This document shows positions 48,231 through 60,400 of a stretch of DNA of 64,000 nucleotides, in pieces. The position numbers were made by a program, and so were the translations under genes. The stretch is from Yamagishiella unicocca (lineage: Eukaryota > Chlorophyta > Chlorophyceae > Chlamydomonadales > Volvocaceae), in the NCBI GenBank assembly GCA_003116995.1, contig BDSL01000023.1, forward strand, positions 620,001 to 684,000. The letters are read 5' to 3'. How positions within the stretch are numbered: the stretch's first letter is position 1; every line of letters begins with the position of its first letter. Under the pieces are notes generated by a model. That model was not told where the DNA came from, made no database searches, and worked only from the letters and a program-made list of their open reading frames with translations.

Positions 48231-51200
48231 TCTCGATCTCGTTGCTTAAATCTGATGCGGTTGACGCTTTTGCCGGCTTGGCGGCGTAGAGTCTATTGAG
48301 TCGTGTGTCGACAACTAGGCAAGGCGTTCAAAAATGGACAGATACGAATTGCTGGGCAGTATTGTCCACTTTAAAGAAGTTAAAAGTTGAACTGCAGTAT
48401 GTAACAACTCTCGGAATTGTGAAAGCAGCCAACTTTGGGTGTCAGGGCGTCCAAGGAGGTCGTGTCACCACCTTTTCATGCACTAGATCGGGCTCTGGAC
48501 ACTCCTGCCTACGATGGTAGCCAATACAACAGCACAATCAGTTGTTAAGACTGGTATAAACTTGGCCGCTTCAGCGGGCCGTACCCCCGCGGCTTGAGTA
48601 TAAGGCCCATGCCATGGTTTTGAATCTCGCAGGATGTTGCAGAGGTCAATGATTCGATGCATAGTAAATAATGGTAGCGTCCGCGCAACCGTGAAAAAAT
48701 GGGTATATACCGGTTCTGGCGCACTGAGATTATGTAATAATTTCAATCGTCGGTCTCGAAAGGTTACAGTGACCCAAAGTTCTGTTTTTTTCCTGTCCTT
48801 TTTGGGATTGTTTCGGCCATTCTGTATATTAGTAATTTGATCCGAAAGAGGACGAATTTGGGCCCCGACCTCACTCCCCTGAGCCTCCCAATCGACCCCC
48901 CGGCGCCCGGCCGACGATCGATTCCCAATTGGCCCGAACGCCAACTGCCAAGACCAGCGTCCACCCTCTGACCTACACGCCTCAGTCCCGATTGGCCCCT
49001 CGGCCGACTATCGATTCCCATAGGGCTCGAATTCTGACTGCGAACGCAGCCGCATCCTCCCACCTGGTCTCGGACCCCATCTTTCGCTGCTAATTGGTTG
49101 TCCTAACATTTGCGAGCTGCTAGTCGAGTGGACCGCCGAGATGGAGCCAATACGCATGATAGTAGTTGGACTGTCATGTACTGCTGGTGCCGCTGTCAGT
49201 GTAAAATACTCGGGGATAACTCCAGGTTTACTCACAGAAAGTTTTGGACTTAGTTATCGGAGTTATCTTTTGGGGGAGGGGGAGGGGAGGGGTAGCGGGG
49301 GTCTGGGGAAGGGGGTAAGGGAGGGGGTAGAGGTGGTAAGCGTGCGGGTTGGAGTATGGTGGAGGGGAGGGGGGGGACATTCGGCGCCGTGGGCAGCGAT
49401 CAGCGATGACGGGGTCTTTGCCTGGCAGGTGCATATACTTGGTGAGGCAGGCGCCTCACATGGTTGGTGAGGCAGGCGCCATCCCGCAACCCTCCCGCAC
49501 GCTGTCCGCGCGTAGCGCGCCCCTGCTATGTGGTAGTGTTGGCTGCAGATTCAGTAGGTACGCAAAAAGGTGAGTCAATCGCTCTGACGCTGGGTGGGCC
49601 ATCGCCGAGCAGATCGCCGAGTGAAGCAAGGCCACGATGCTGCCGCGCCCTGCTGAGGAGTTCGAGGGAAGGCGTATAGTAATGTAATGCGCTGTTCGTG
49701 CTGACTTGTTTCGCTGCCTTTGTGCGCTGATGTGCTGTTTCCGTGGCCCCCGTACGGCGGGTGGTACGCTACTTTTTGTTGGCGGCCTTCTGTTTTTACG
49801 CATTGAATGCGGGCGAGGACGTAGGAGGCGCGTGGCCGGCGTTCCGCTTTTTTGCTCTTTTGCCGACTCGCTGCTCCTCCGCTCGCGCCGGTTGCCCCGC
49901 TGGGTGGCTCGTGATGTCCTGTTTGGCCTGCACGTCCGCTCGCGTCGGAACTCGCTGGCCGAATGTCCTATAGGCCTTAAATCTCGAAACTCAGTTCGCG
50001 TTTCCATTAACATTTAGGGCGTTGTTGTGACCGTCGGCATCGAATGCGCTGATTTTCGGGCGGTTCGGTGGATGACAAGAATCGGTGACCCCCGGGCGAC
50101 GAAATATCGGATCGTCGCTGCGACTGACGACATAAAACTAAAACGGTCAGACATTTATCATAGAGGGTGGAAATTATTCAGAGCGGTTCAGAGCTCTGTA
50201 GATCTCTGTAGCTCGTGTTCAGTGCGCCTGGGGCTCAGGCAGCACGCGTGGTGCCCGTACGGCACTTCGGTGCATATAGGCGCGCACAAGCAAGCCGTCG
50301 GCTTGTCGTCTGTGCCGAACTCTCTGGCACTCTCTGGCTCTCTCTGCTTGCTGGTGATGTTACATAGACACAGACCGTGCACTGGAGTATTCTGAGCATT
50401 TGCAAGTCCCTAGACTGTAAGCTGAGGAGGCGTCTCTGAGAGATCTCGCCATCGCACCCTCGACAGCACCGCGCGCAAAGACACCGCGGGGCCTACGGGC
50501 GCATTATGGACGCGGTACGACACGACAGCGCGTGATAACCTTACAGTAGAGGAGCCGGGGGGCATCAATCTGGCTACTACCCGGCACGCACACCGCCCGG
50601 ACCTCTGACACCGAAGCCAAGCGTACTTAGCCACAACACAACCTAAGCGGCCCACGCGGCGTCCGTGCCCTGTCCTTTACTCTGCTGTCGGGGAGTGTCG
50701 GGGTCTGCCGACATGCATGTTCTTCGTGTCCTCGCGGGAGTATATGAAGTCAATCTTCCCGCCGCGCCTTCACACGACAGAAAACGGGGGCTCGAGTCCG
50801 GGTGTATCGGCATTGCGACGAAGTGTCGGAGCCGGCGTCCGTGCAGAAAGCGCCTGGCCGATGTTGGGAGCGTTGATCGCCATGCATGGGGCTCATCGTC
50901 AGAGGAAGAGGCAGAGGAAGAGGCAGCGGAACTAGTTGTGCACGGTCCTGCGTCGTGCATCGTGCGGAGGAGGGACCCAGTGCCCCTGTGCCCCTTACTC
51001 GAGTGCCTCCTCGTATTGCTTTCGTTCCGCCTCAAAGGCCGCCCTGGGCGGGGGGCGGGGGTACTTATACGGCGGGTCCACGAGGACATGCGGTGCATCG
51101 CTGGTGCATCGAGTGGGTCCATCATACTCAAGTATAAGCAATAATCAAGTGTAAGCCCTAATATGTAGGCAAAAAGAACTACCCGGAAACTTGGCCGGGC

Positions 51201-51386
51201 CGAGCCGATTGTACAACGGAGGCTTTTGCGCCATAGCCGAGCGGCCTCAGTAGACGCACTATCATACGTGTTCGTCTGCTTTAGAGAAAGCTTTTCAGGT
51301 CGTTCTACCCGGGGCGACCTTGCCCTAAGGCCCAGGGCGATCTTGCCCCACCTCGGCCATATCACTCCCTTCGGGCGTTGCCGAGC
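48231..51386. other. Divergent intergenic region with G-rich tract and imperfect duplications
   Basis: The flanking genes diverge. An imperfect duplication of about 60 bp containing cgatcgattccca or ctatcgattccca lies at about 48885-48950 and 48982-49045. A G-rich tract lies at 49271-49375. A 14-bp direct repeat (ggtgaggcaggcgc) occurs at about 49440-49480. Open frames on both strands at 50643-51365 overlap each other and have no recognised domain. Confidence 0.5.
49271..49375 (+). repeat. G-rich purine tract (G-quadruplex-prone)
   Basis: The plus strand has many runs of three or more G separated by one to a few bases (for example gggggagggggaggggaggg), extending about 100 bases. No coding role was seen. 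Confidence 0.8.
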
Positions 51387-54161
51387 ATGGCAAATGACCT
51401 AGAGCGGGTTCTTATAGAAATTTTGGGGTACGAGGACCGGTGCGCCGAGGTTGAGAAGGAGCTGGAGGAACCGCTGACGGAGGAGCGGAAGCGCCTGCTG
51501 AACCTGCTGCTGGCGCTTCGGAAGGAGAAGAACCGCCTGGCGGAGGCACAGGACCGGAGTGAGTTCCGGCGAACCATCGCCTTAGGCGACTGACGGGCCA
51601 AGTGTGGAACCTGTCCAGAGCGTTGCGCCCAAACTCAGTTGCGATCGCAGCGGCTCCTGCCAGCGGCTCTCCCAGGCAACTTGACTTGATCGTGGTCTGC
51701 ATCCTCTTGACTTGCGTGTTTACAGTACCCCTGTCTGCATGCCCTGGTAACCGAACGCCCCTCTCCCCCACCCCCGCCGCGTGTGAGCACTCCTCGCACC
51801 TCACCCAACCCCAGCTCACCCTACACACCTAGTATACTCTGTATACAGCACTTTTGAGGTGTCCTGCAACTGCTAAGTTGCAGGGTGTGGGCTCCCCTGC
51901 TGCCCTCCCCCCATGTCTATTCGTCTTTCCCCTTGTGTGCAGGTGCGGCGGCAGGGCCCAACAAGGACGTGGCCATGACTGCCTTCATCCGTGCACAACG
52001 GATCGCCAAGCTCGAATCCGTCGGCAGCGGCATGTCGCTTCTGTCGCTCGGCCCGGACGTGTACTTCCCTGACGACACTGAGGGGCAGCGGAGCACGCTG
52101 CTTGTGCGCGACTTTTACGCCAAGCTGCTCGAGCACATGAAGGGCGGGCGAGCGTGGCTGCTGACAGGCGTGCGTGGCACGGACAAGTCATGGTGGATCT
52201 GGTACGCCATGTTCAAGCTGCTGCAGGAGGCCGAGCCGCCAGTGATCGTGTGGCAGAGCTTGAAGAAGGGGACGCGCCGCGTGCTGTTCAAGGACGGGGT
52301 GGCATACGAGGGCGATAGCAGCGCTTTCGATGGAGAGCTGAAGCTGCGCTCGACGTGGTGGGCAAGGGACGGGGAAGCCAGCGGCAAATGAACGTCTGTA
52401 GGCAGCGGTAGTTGAAGGTCCCGAAGAGCTACGCGCATTCTACTCGTCGATTGCCCATGTGTGCCTCATCACTCCTGCGTATGACGCCATGCTCCTGCCC
52501 TCCTTGCTAGGTACTTCGTCGATGGAATGCTGCCGGAGTGGGTGTCCGCGCGCACAGTCATGGTGTGCTCCCCCAAGCGCAGCATCTACAAGGTGCATGC
52601 TGGCATGCATCAACTGCAGACGAGCAGTGGCTTCCCCTACCTGATGATGAAGGCTGTATGGTGGAAGTCGATTGCCACGCCAGCCTTTTGTTGGTTGATC
52701 ATGATTTGTAAGAGCTGGACTCCCTCCCGTCCTATGGCATGTCGCAACCTGCACACAGGAGTGGCTCAAGGGCCGCGACGACATCCAGCTGACGATGCCC
52801 CTCTGGAGCTGGCCGGAATTGAAGATGTGCTGGCAGCATCTGTACCAGGACAAGGTGGGTCGGGAATTTCTGGGGTGGGAAGCGGAAGGGAAAGGGTCAC
52901 ACCGTTGGGTGCTGCTGGTGTTGTTGATAGGTTGGTCGTGCAGCGTACCGCTTCCCCTCACCGACGGAGCCATGATCAGTGCCCTGCTCTGATATATGCT
53001 ACGCATACCGCAGCTCTCCCCCGAGCGCATCAAGCGCAACTTCGACATGTGGTATGGTGGCGTGCCGCGGCTGGTGCTGGAGGGCCCTGCCCGCCGCAGC
53101 GACGACTCGCGGGACGGGGATATTGCCATGGCGGCGATCAAGGAGACAAGCATTGAGCAGGTGCGGTTGGTCGCGAGGTTACGCTGAGGGCGTGGTGTCC
53201 TAGGTGCAAAACGCAGTTCTCCGGTCAGTATGCATGCGATGTTTACGACCGCTCTGCCTGTGCTGCTGTTGCAGATGGACCGCGCCATTGGCGGGCAGTA
53301 CGATGCGGGCTCAGAGGCCAGCCACCGCGTCATTCACCTGGACGGTGACCGCAGCACCTTCCGCAAAAGCACACACCAGGCTGCCACCAGCACAGTTGCG
53401 GAGCTGTTCCTCAAAGAGGTCAGCAGCCACAGCAGTCAGGCGCGGGCGCTGGCCGAGCTGGCTGGCCCTTCAGACAGCCTCACCAGCTCGCGTGGGCATA
53501 TCTTCGAGGTTGAGGCACACAAGACCTTGCTAAGCGGCGGTCGCTTCGAGTACAAGTTCCTGGATGTGCCCTGCAACATTTCCTGCAGCGAGCTCGGCGG
53601 CCCAGCGCCGCTTACATTGCTGCAAAGCAGGCTGCGCTCGCGGAGGCTGCCACCGCCGCGGCTGGCGGGGCTGGTGGCGCCGCAGCGGGCCAGCCGCTGC
53701 AGCTGCAGCTGCCGAGCTACGGGCAATCGGTGCTCTTCACGGCTGGCGCGGGTAAAGACATCGGCGACTTCTGCAGCGCAGCGAAGGCGTGCTCAGCGCC
53801 CTCCTACCTGCAGCCCGCCGGACCAGCGCACCCCGTCATCGACGCCTGCATCTATCCGGACAAGCTGTTGCAGTGCACCGTCACCCCTGGCCGCAACTCA
53901 ATCGACGAGGAGCTGCTGGAGCTGCACCTACAGTGCCTGCCGGACCAGCCGAAGTATTTCCTCGATTACATTGTGCCTGCCGACAGGTACGACGGCTTCC
54001 ACGTCCCCGACTTAAGGCGCAGGAGTGAGCGCGTGCGCAAAACGCTAGTGCGGGTTGTCAAGGTCAACTGCGCACTGCGGCCTGTCCCGCGCGGTGTACG
54101 GCAGCTGAGCGCAGCGTCATTGCAGCGAGTGCCGGTCGCCGTGGCGCGTAAAATGCTCTAA
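51387..54161 (+). CDS. CR/RHS-type (Crinkler-like) P-loop NTPase protein
   Basis: Exons: 51387-51558, 51943-52357, 52511-52655, 52759-52854, 53014-53160, then 53275 onward. A frame change is needed between 53565 and 53589 to reach the open frame ending at 54161; treating that gap as a 23-nt intron gives 1839 nt, 612 residues. An N-terminal coiled header (1-57, rich in Glu/Leu/Arg) precedes a P-loop domain: Walker A-like GVRGTDKS (133-140), PEWVSARTVMVCSPK (about 205-219), MPLWSWPEL (257-265) and GGVPRLVL. This order matches the CR (Crinkler) and trypanosome RHS families. The C-terminal part, with TPGRNSIDEELLELHLQCL and FLDYIVPADRYDGF, fits the region that often follows the NTPase module. These families are seen as retroelement-associated or effector-like proteins in many eukaryotes. 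Asp138 replaces the usual Walker A Gly, so ATP use is doubtful. Confidence 0.65.
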
Positions 54162-55195
54162 GGCCTTCTTTGGCCCATCAATGCAGCTAGCATGTATGGT
54201 CGCTTCAATCCAGATGGCCGGACGGCACCTCAGCTGTATGCGCAGCACAGTGGGAGGCTGGGGTGGGATGGAGGCAGCGGGTACCAGGCGACCCAGTGTG
54301 TGTGTCACGGCATCAGTGCGGGCCATGGCATTGGTGTGGGTATGAGGCCGGGCAGGGCCCGGGCAGGGTGTGGGGACGGTCGGAGTTCAGTGGCTGGTAC
54401 ATAGTCTTCGTTGTCCCATGTGCTGTGTTGCTGGCAGAGCAAGGCGGTCTCTGTCTTGCCGTGATCTGTTTGAAATGCATTGCCGCTTGCGTGACCTCCC
54501 GTATGGACATGTGGCGTTACCCTTCGTCATCGCCGCGGCATCTGCCCGACTAGATGGAGGCTCCAAATTAGCCGAGTGTTAGCCAATGATAGCGCTGAGA
54601 GCCAATGTTCGCGCTGCAGCGCTGCAGCGATAGGGAGTTACGGCTTGCATATCTCCCCGGCTTAAGCTTGCAACGGAGCCTATGCACCCTGATAGTAACA
54701 GCTCACCCTCACTACTTGCTGTTACTACCAGGGTGCATAGGCTCCGTTGCAAGGCTATGCACCCTGCTAGTAACAGCGAGTAGTGAGGGTGGAGCACCCT
54801 CCGCGGTTTTTCGGGGTACGGGCGCTGGCGTGGTGGCGGGCGCTCGAGAAGCAAGCGCTCTGTGGTGCGGACCCGTGCGGGCCTCCCTTGCATTGATGGG
54901 ACATTAGAAGTGGCCAGGTAAGTATATGGCTAAGGGCGCTCATTGGATGGCACCAGTAGGGGGTGGTATGTATTGCGATGGGTGGCAGGGGCGGTGTACT
55001 GGACATATGGGTGGCAGGGCGGTATCTCGTTATGAAGCTGTACGGTTGTGCAGCAGTGAATGGACGAGCGTGTGCGGATGAGCGTGTGTGGCTAGTGGTA
55101 AAGCCCAGCAGAATCTGAGGGACGACGCGCAGCTGCCGGGGTCTGACATGAAGATCATTATGACCAGGTTCATTGGCTGGCCTCCTTGATCATAT
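54162..55195. other. Intergenic region with nested inverted repeats
   Basis: Apart from the hairpin-forming segment at 54668-54791, no gene or repeat was recognised. A short repeated motif (ggtggtatgtattgcgatgg / ggtggcaggg) lies near 54960-55020. Confidence 0.5.
54668..54791. repeat. Nested inverted repeats (long hairpin)
   Basis: Bases 54668-54701 and 54719-54752 are near-perfect reverse complements (34-base arms, 17-base loop). A third segment, 54754-54791, is in turn complementary to about 54702-54738, so two alternative hairpins compete. Arms begin with ttgcaacggagcctatgcac. No flanking target-site duplication or transposase was seen. Confidence 0.85.
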
Positions 55196-55580
55196 TTGGG
55201 CTTTGTGCGTACGGCACCTATTCAGTGGCTGAACCACGCAACGTCCTGTATCCCGGTGGAGGAACACGTCCGTCTGATGTGTTTCCGTATGGGTTGCTGG
55301 CCGTTGGCGGCCAACAGATCGCAACGGACGGCACCTATTCAGTGGCTAAGTCATGCAACTGCTTGCATACCCATACAGCAACATCGGCGCCTGATGCGTT
55401 TTCGTATGGGGTGGCCCTTGGCGGTCAACAGATCGCATGGGGTAGCCCGCGAGGAGATGATATGTAGGCTGTGCGATAGCGGAGCCATTGAGAATGAACG
55501 GCATCTCCCGCGTGACTGCTCCCTCGTTCCCGAAACTCCCGCCCGCTCAGAGGCGGAGGGCAAGGGCCCCGGGCGCCGTA
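55196..55580 (+). mobile_element. Non-LTR retrotransposon remnant (C-terminal zinc-finger region)
   Basis: The plus-strand frame from 55196 reads a duplicated 39-residue segment (APIQWLNHATSCIP..., then APIQWLSHATACIP...) followed by CRLCDSGAIENERHLPRDC. The latter has the C-x2-C...H-x4-C finger and IE-x-E-x-H pattern found at the C-terminus of many LINE-type reverse transcriptase proteins. No reverse transcriptase or endonuclease core is present, so this is a fragment. The duplicated unit is 117 bp at the DNA level. Confidence 0.5.
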
Positions 55581-57479
55581 CAGGGCGGAGGACTGGCTGC
55601 CGACATGTGAGACGTGCTGCCGAGGGGCGGGCCAGCCCGTGGGCTCACACACCACCTAGCCTGACCCTCAATTCGCCCAACAACAGCGCTTTGCAAATTG
55701 TCTTGGGGGATGAACAGCATCCGTGAGCATAGCTATCGGTAGCATGGTTGTCGTCGAAAGGCGTTCAAATGCGGAATACGTTCTAATCGCCGCCGTCGAT
55801 GATAGGCTGCCAGAGGCTGTCTGCCAGTAAGGTTGCGGGCCACTTCCACGTCCTCCACTCGCAACGTCTTTTTACCCACGGCGTCCGAAAGGAGAAGATA
55901 ATCTGCAGCGGTGTTCGGCTGCGTCCATTCAGGGTAGCGCTGTGCATTGGTGACGACCGTTTTCAGTTCTACGGTACCTCAGGCCAGCTCCATAACGCTC
56001 GCACCGTAGCTGTTGCCCGGAACTTACGATGTTGCGACGTCTTGGGTAACCGCAAGGTTGCAACTGACATATGGTTACACACAAATATAGGTACATTACG
56101 CAACGATGAGCGTAGCGGTCGGTGTCCTGTAGCGACTCGGTCGGTGTGACGAAGCTCGGTGGTTGCTACGGCGAAGCTCGTCTCGTCTCTGTGGTGGCAG
56201 CACCAGCTATGCCACCGCGCCTTTAGCAGCCCTGCGAGTCGGTGTAGCTACCCCCCCCCCGATGTTGCCGTTTCTTCCGGCAACGTCGCGCGGTCCTGCG
56301 GTTCCGTACCTCGGCCGGAAGCGCGAAGGCCCCTGCACTGTTTTTTTCCCTTGCGTTCAGCGGTGTGCCTTCCCGGTTTTACGGAATTTTTGTTGTAACG
56401 GTTACAGTGGGTTCCAGACCAAGAGGTAGAACCATCGGGCACATCGCCTGACACCGAGAAAGACGGAGGAAACAAAGACCGACATGCACCGGAACAAACG
56501 CACCACCAGAACACCAAATCGACAGGCCGTAGGCACACAGAGCAGCAGCGGCAGGAATTGTTTAATACGGCTGCGGCGCCATTCAGCGATCACGCGCATG
56601 CCCAGGCACGTTCCTGGCCGTTATCCCTACTAGCAGCGTCCCAAGCGGGCGGTGCCAACCTTCAGCTTCGCGTTTGCAGGAGACACCCGAAAAAATCAAC
56701 TGCTCCGGAGTTTCCGCAGGGGCAAGTCCACGGCGCGACTTACGAAAAGGTCCATCAGTTCAGTTTCAACCAGATCGCAACGCACGGTAGGTGCCAGCCT
56801 GGGTTCGTCTTCGCGCGATCGCAGCATGTCGGCGGTTAGCGGCCACGGGTGCAATTGTGGAGCAGGCGCGGGATGCAGGCGACCCACATCCGTGGCAGAC
56901 CGCAAGCTGCCGCAACCATCCAGGATTTCCAGGTCCCAGACCGGTCGTACGCGTCAGATGAGATATCCCTTCGTCCCATTATCCCCAGGGACCTTCTTTA
57001 CGTCAACCTGACCCGGTGCTGTACCGACAACTGCAGCGCTCTAGATGAAGGCCGGTGGTTGGCCCTTCGATTGGAATGCAGGCAGGGTTGTCCAGCGTTG
57101 GCCATTCTTTGGAAAGCAGGCAGTGTTGCAGGCTAGCCAATCAACATTACAGTGCACCGAGCCTCCCCCATCCCGGAGACCCCAGCTCATATACCCATGT
57201 CGAGTAACCGGTCCTTATGCCAGGGCACCCCCCCAGCGTTTCTCCAGCATGCATCCCAAAACGTCTGTGCTAAACGGTTTTTTCTGGCATCCACGGGTCT
57301 TCCTCGAAACCCAGCGTTTCCTCTCCCCGCTGCCGGCCTGGGAGCTGGCGGCGGCCGCCCCTTGGCTGCGAGCGGCACTGACAGCAACACCGACGCCGGC
57401 GAGGAACAGGCCGCCAGGACCTCGCCTGCTCCTGCTAGTTGGGGTGGTGAGGGCGGCGAGGATGGTGGTGGTGGTGCGT
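55581..57479. other. Intergenic region, mostly unrecognised
   Basis: Short frames on both strands between 55799 and 57136 have no recognised motif. The segment 57189-57290 contains two short sequences that recur elsewhere in the window (near 1390-1415 and 59465-59520), suggesting a dispersed repeat next to the 3' end of the adjacent gene. Confidence 0.45.
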
Positions 57480-60400
57480 CTATTGCTGCTGCCCTGGACG
57501 CGTTGGCGGCAGTGGCGGCATAAACGTCAACCCCATGCGACCCCCACCGCTGTCACCACCGTGCACTGCCACACCCGCACCCACTGCGCCCACATTCCCC
57601 ATCAGGTCAGTCCGCACAGCTCTCCCAACCGCAGCGCCGCCGCTGCTGCTTCTAGCGCCTCCGTCCCCGCTGCGCCCTCCAGCCTCCCCAGAACCTCCAG
57701 CTGAGTAGTGAGAAAGCGGCCGGCGCAGCGGCGCCGTCGTCAGCGCCGCCGGCTGCCCGAAGAACGGCGCGTACAGTCGCAGCCGACGCCAGGGGAACCA
57801 CTGGCCGGGACGAGCTCGGACAGTCGGTGGCGGCCTGACGGGAGGGTGCGGTGCAGGTACAGGGTGCACCAGCGGCAGACCATCGTACGGTTTGGCGCGC
57901 TGTCGACTCGCCGCCGAGGCCGCAACGCCCCGAAGAGCCCCCTGGAACGACGGCGCGCACACTGCCAGTGCGGGGATCCGCCGGACGCGTTTCCACTCGC
58001 TGGCCTCTCCGCTGCCGCCGCCGCCGCCGCCGCCGCCGCGCTCGCTGCCACTGTCAGCGTCGCTGTCGTACGTTGACTCGCGTGAGCGCTTCTGCTGGCG
58101 CCGTACATGTTGCTGCATTCCCCGCTGGTGCATTTGTGGTTGCTGCTCCTGCTCCTGCTGCTGCTGTTGTTGCCCCTGCCGCTGGGGGTCCTGGCGACTG
58201 TCATTCTTCTTCTGCTGCTGCTGCTGCTCCTCTTGCTCCGGTTGCTGGTACATCTTGCCGTGCATCTTGCGCTGGTAGTGGAGGCGGTGCTGAGTCATCG
58301 GACGCATCTGCTGCTGCTGCTGCTGCCGCTGGTTGCTTTGCTGGCCTGCCTGTAAGGCAGACAGCGGCTGGCCGAGCGGCAGGTCCCACCGCATCTCGAA
58401 ACCGGCTGCGCCCGACGCCGCAGTAGCGGCGGCGGCGGAATTACAGCCGGCGCTGGCGGTTCGACCGTCGTGTGATGCAGTCACAACCGGCGCGGCGGAA
58501 GGAAGCAGCAGCGACGATTGTGTCCAACCGGCTCCGCCTCCCGCTGGTTGCGCAGGGTGCGGCAACAGCATTGGGGAATGCAGCAGCCCACCCGGGCCCG
58601 TGTATGGCCCTGCCGCTGCCGCCACCTCCTCCTCCTCCTCCTTCAGCACGTGCAGCTGCTGCCCATGCCATTGCTGCTGCTGGCGCGCCTCCAGCGCCAG
58701 CACCAGTCGGCGCTGCTGCTGACGCAGGTGCTCGTCCAACTGCTGCAGCAGTTGGCGGCTGTTCTCGTCCATGCGCCCCACAAGCTGCGTCCGCGGCGGC
58801 ACCGCCGTCGTGTCCGCTGCGCCGCCGCCACCGCCGCCAATGTTTGGCGCCGCCTCGCTGAACGGCGGTTTAGAAAGCCCGCCGTTGCCTCCGGCCGTGC
58901 CCTCCAGGCCGCGACCCACTCCGGATCCGTACCACGGTCCGTACAGGTACGGCATCCAGTGACCGTGCCGTGGGGCAGGCAATACCTCCCATGGCTGCGG
59001 CTGCTGGGGCAGGCTATGCTCATACACAAGCGGCGGCCAGGGGGCATCTGCAGCGCTCGGCGGCGCCAGCAGAGGCGCCAGCAGGGGCGCCAGCAGCTGA
59101 TGTGGGCTGCCTGACGATGTGGGCGGCTGCAGGTGGTGTCGTGGCGGCTGGGTCAGCTGAAGGGGGGCCCCGGAGGCAGGTGGCTGGTGCTGCTGCTGTC
59201 TGTCTTGTCGCTGTTGCTGCTGCTGTGTCGTCGCCATCGATAAAGGCGGAGGGAGGGAGGGAGGGCACGAACGCTGGCTCGGGGTCTGAAGATGAGGACG
59301 ACAACCCACATGGCCGTAAGGCCCACACGGCCGTAAGCACATGGCCGTAAGGCCCACACGGCCGTAAGGCCCACATGGCCGTAAGGCCCAGCTACCTCAC
59401 CAAGCTCGCTGGCAAGGCGCCCACAGTCAACCCTACACACACCCGTCCTTGTTCCCCCTCCACCCTGCAACCATGTTCTCCAGCATGCATCTCCAAACGT
59501 ATGTCCCAAACGGTTTTGTTTTTCGTAAACGGCTTTTCCTCGCATCCCTCCACCCTGCAACCACGCCCTGCCCTTATCGCCTACCTGGAAAGCTTCATAC
59601 GCCGTGCGCAGATGCACGTCCTCGCCGCCGCCGCCGTCGCTGCCGCCGCTGCCGCCGCCGTACGCGGGAAACGCACCACCGCGAACGCCGTGGCCATCTT
59701 CCCCTCCCTGGACAGGCGTCGAGATTTGGCCCGAGTGCGGCTGGAGCCCCCTAGGTAGCGGGTACGGCAGCTGGGCGCCCTCTGAGCCAACAATCATCCC
59801 ACCGCCCTGCCGCGTACCCGTCCCCTCTCCATGAGTTGCCGCCGCTGGTGCCTCCGCCGCCGGCGCCGCCGCTGATGACGATGCCGCCGCCGCCGCCGCC
59901 GCTGACGACGATGCCGCCGCCGCCGCCGCCGCCGCTGGCGCGACTTTACCGCCGGCGACCGCAGTGGCGGGCGGCATGGTGGCGGAGGCACCGAACAGGG
60001 ACGTCTGCGTGTATCCATCGCCAGAACCAGCAGAAGCAGCAGAAGCCGCGGCGGCGGCGGCGGCGGCAGCGCCGCCGCTGGGGCTGAGGTGTGCCGTACG
60101 GGCCCGCGCCAGCATGGCTGAGACCATGCTCGGGGTGATCGGCGGCGATGGAAGGACCTTTGCGCTGCAGCCGTCTGTGGTGACGCGGCCGGGGGCGCCG
60201 CTGCCGCTATCGGCCACGCCACTGTTGGCCCCTGCGGGGCCGTACGGAGTCGCATTACGCGGCAGCAACGGCACCGCTGTCGTCAAGTGCGGCGGCGGCG
60301 GTGGCGGCGGCGGCCGCGGCGGCGGCGTCAGCTGATGGGGTTGGCACAGGGCCGTCGTCCGCGGCAATGATATTGCTTTCGGCTGGGGCAACTGCGGCTG

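Noticed and set aside
51234..51244. tRNA A-box-like tagccgagcgg
   Set aside because: No matching B box (ggttcgaatcc type) or foldable cloverleaf follows in the expected distance.
50643..51365. 240-codon minus-strand open frame and 159-codon plus-strand open frame
   Set aside because: They overlap on opposite strands with no recognised domain and no supported splicing; at most one could be real and neither could be chosen.
59153..59584. Continuation of the 1362-codon minus-strand frame past 59585
   Set aside because: The sequence after the gtaggc donor translates intronic repeats; splicing 59585 to 59285 keeps phase and joins the next Gln-rich exon.
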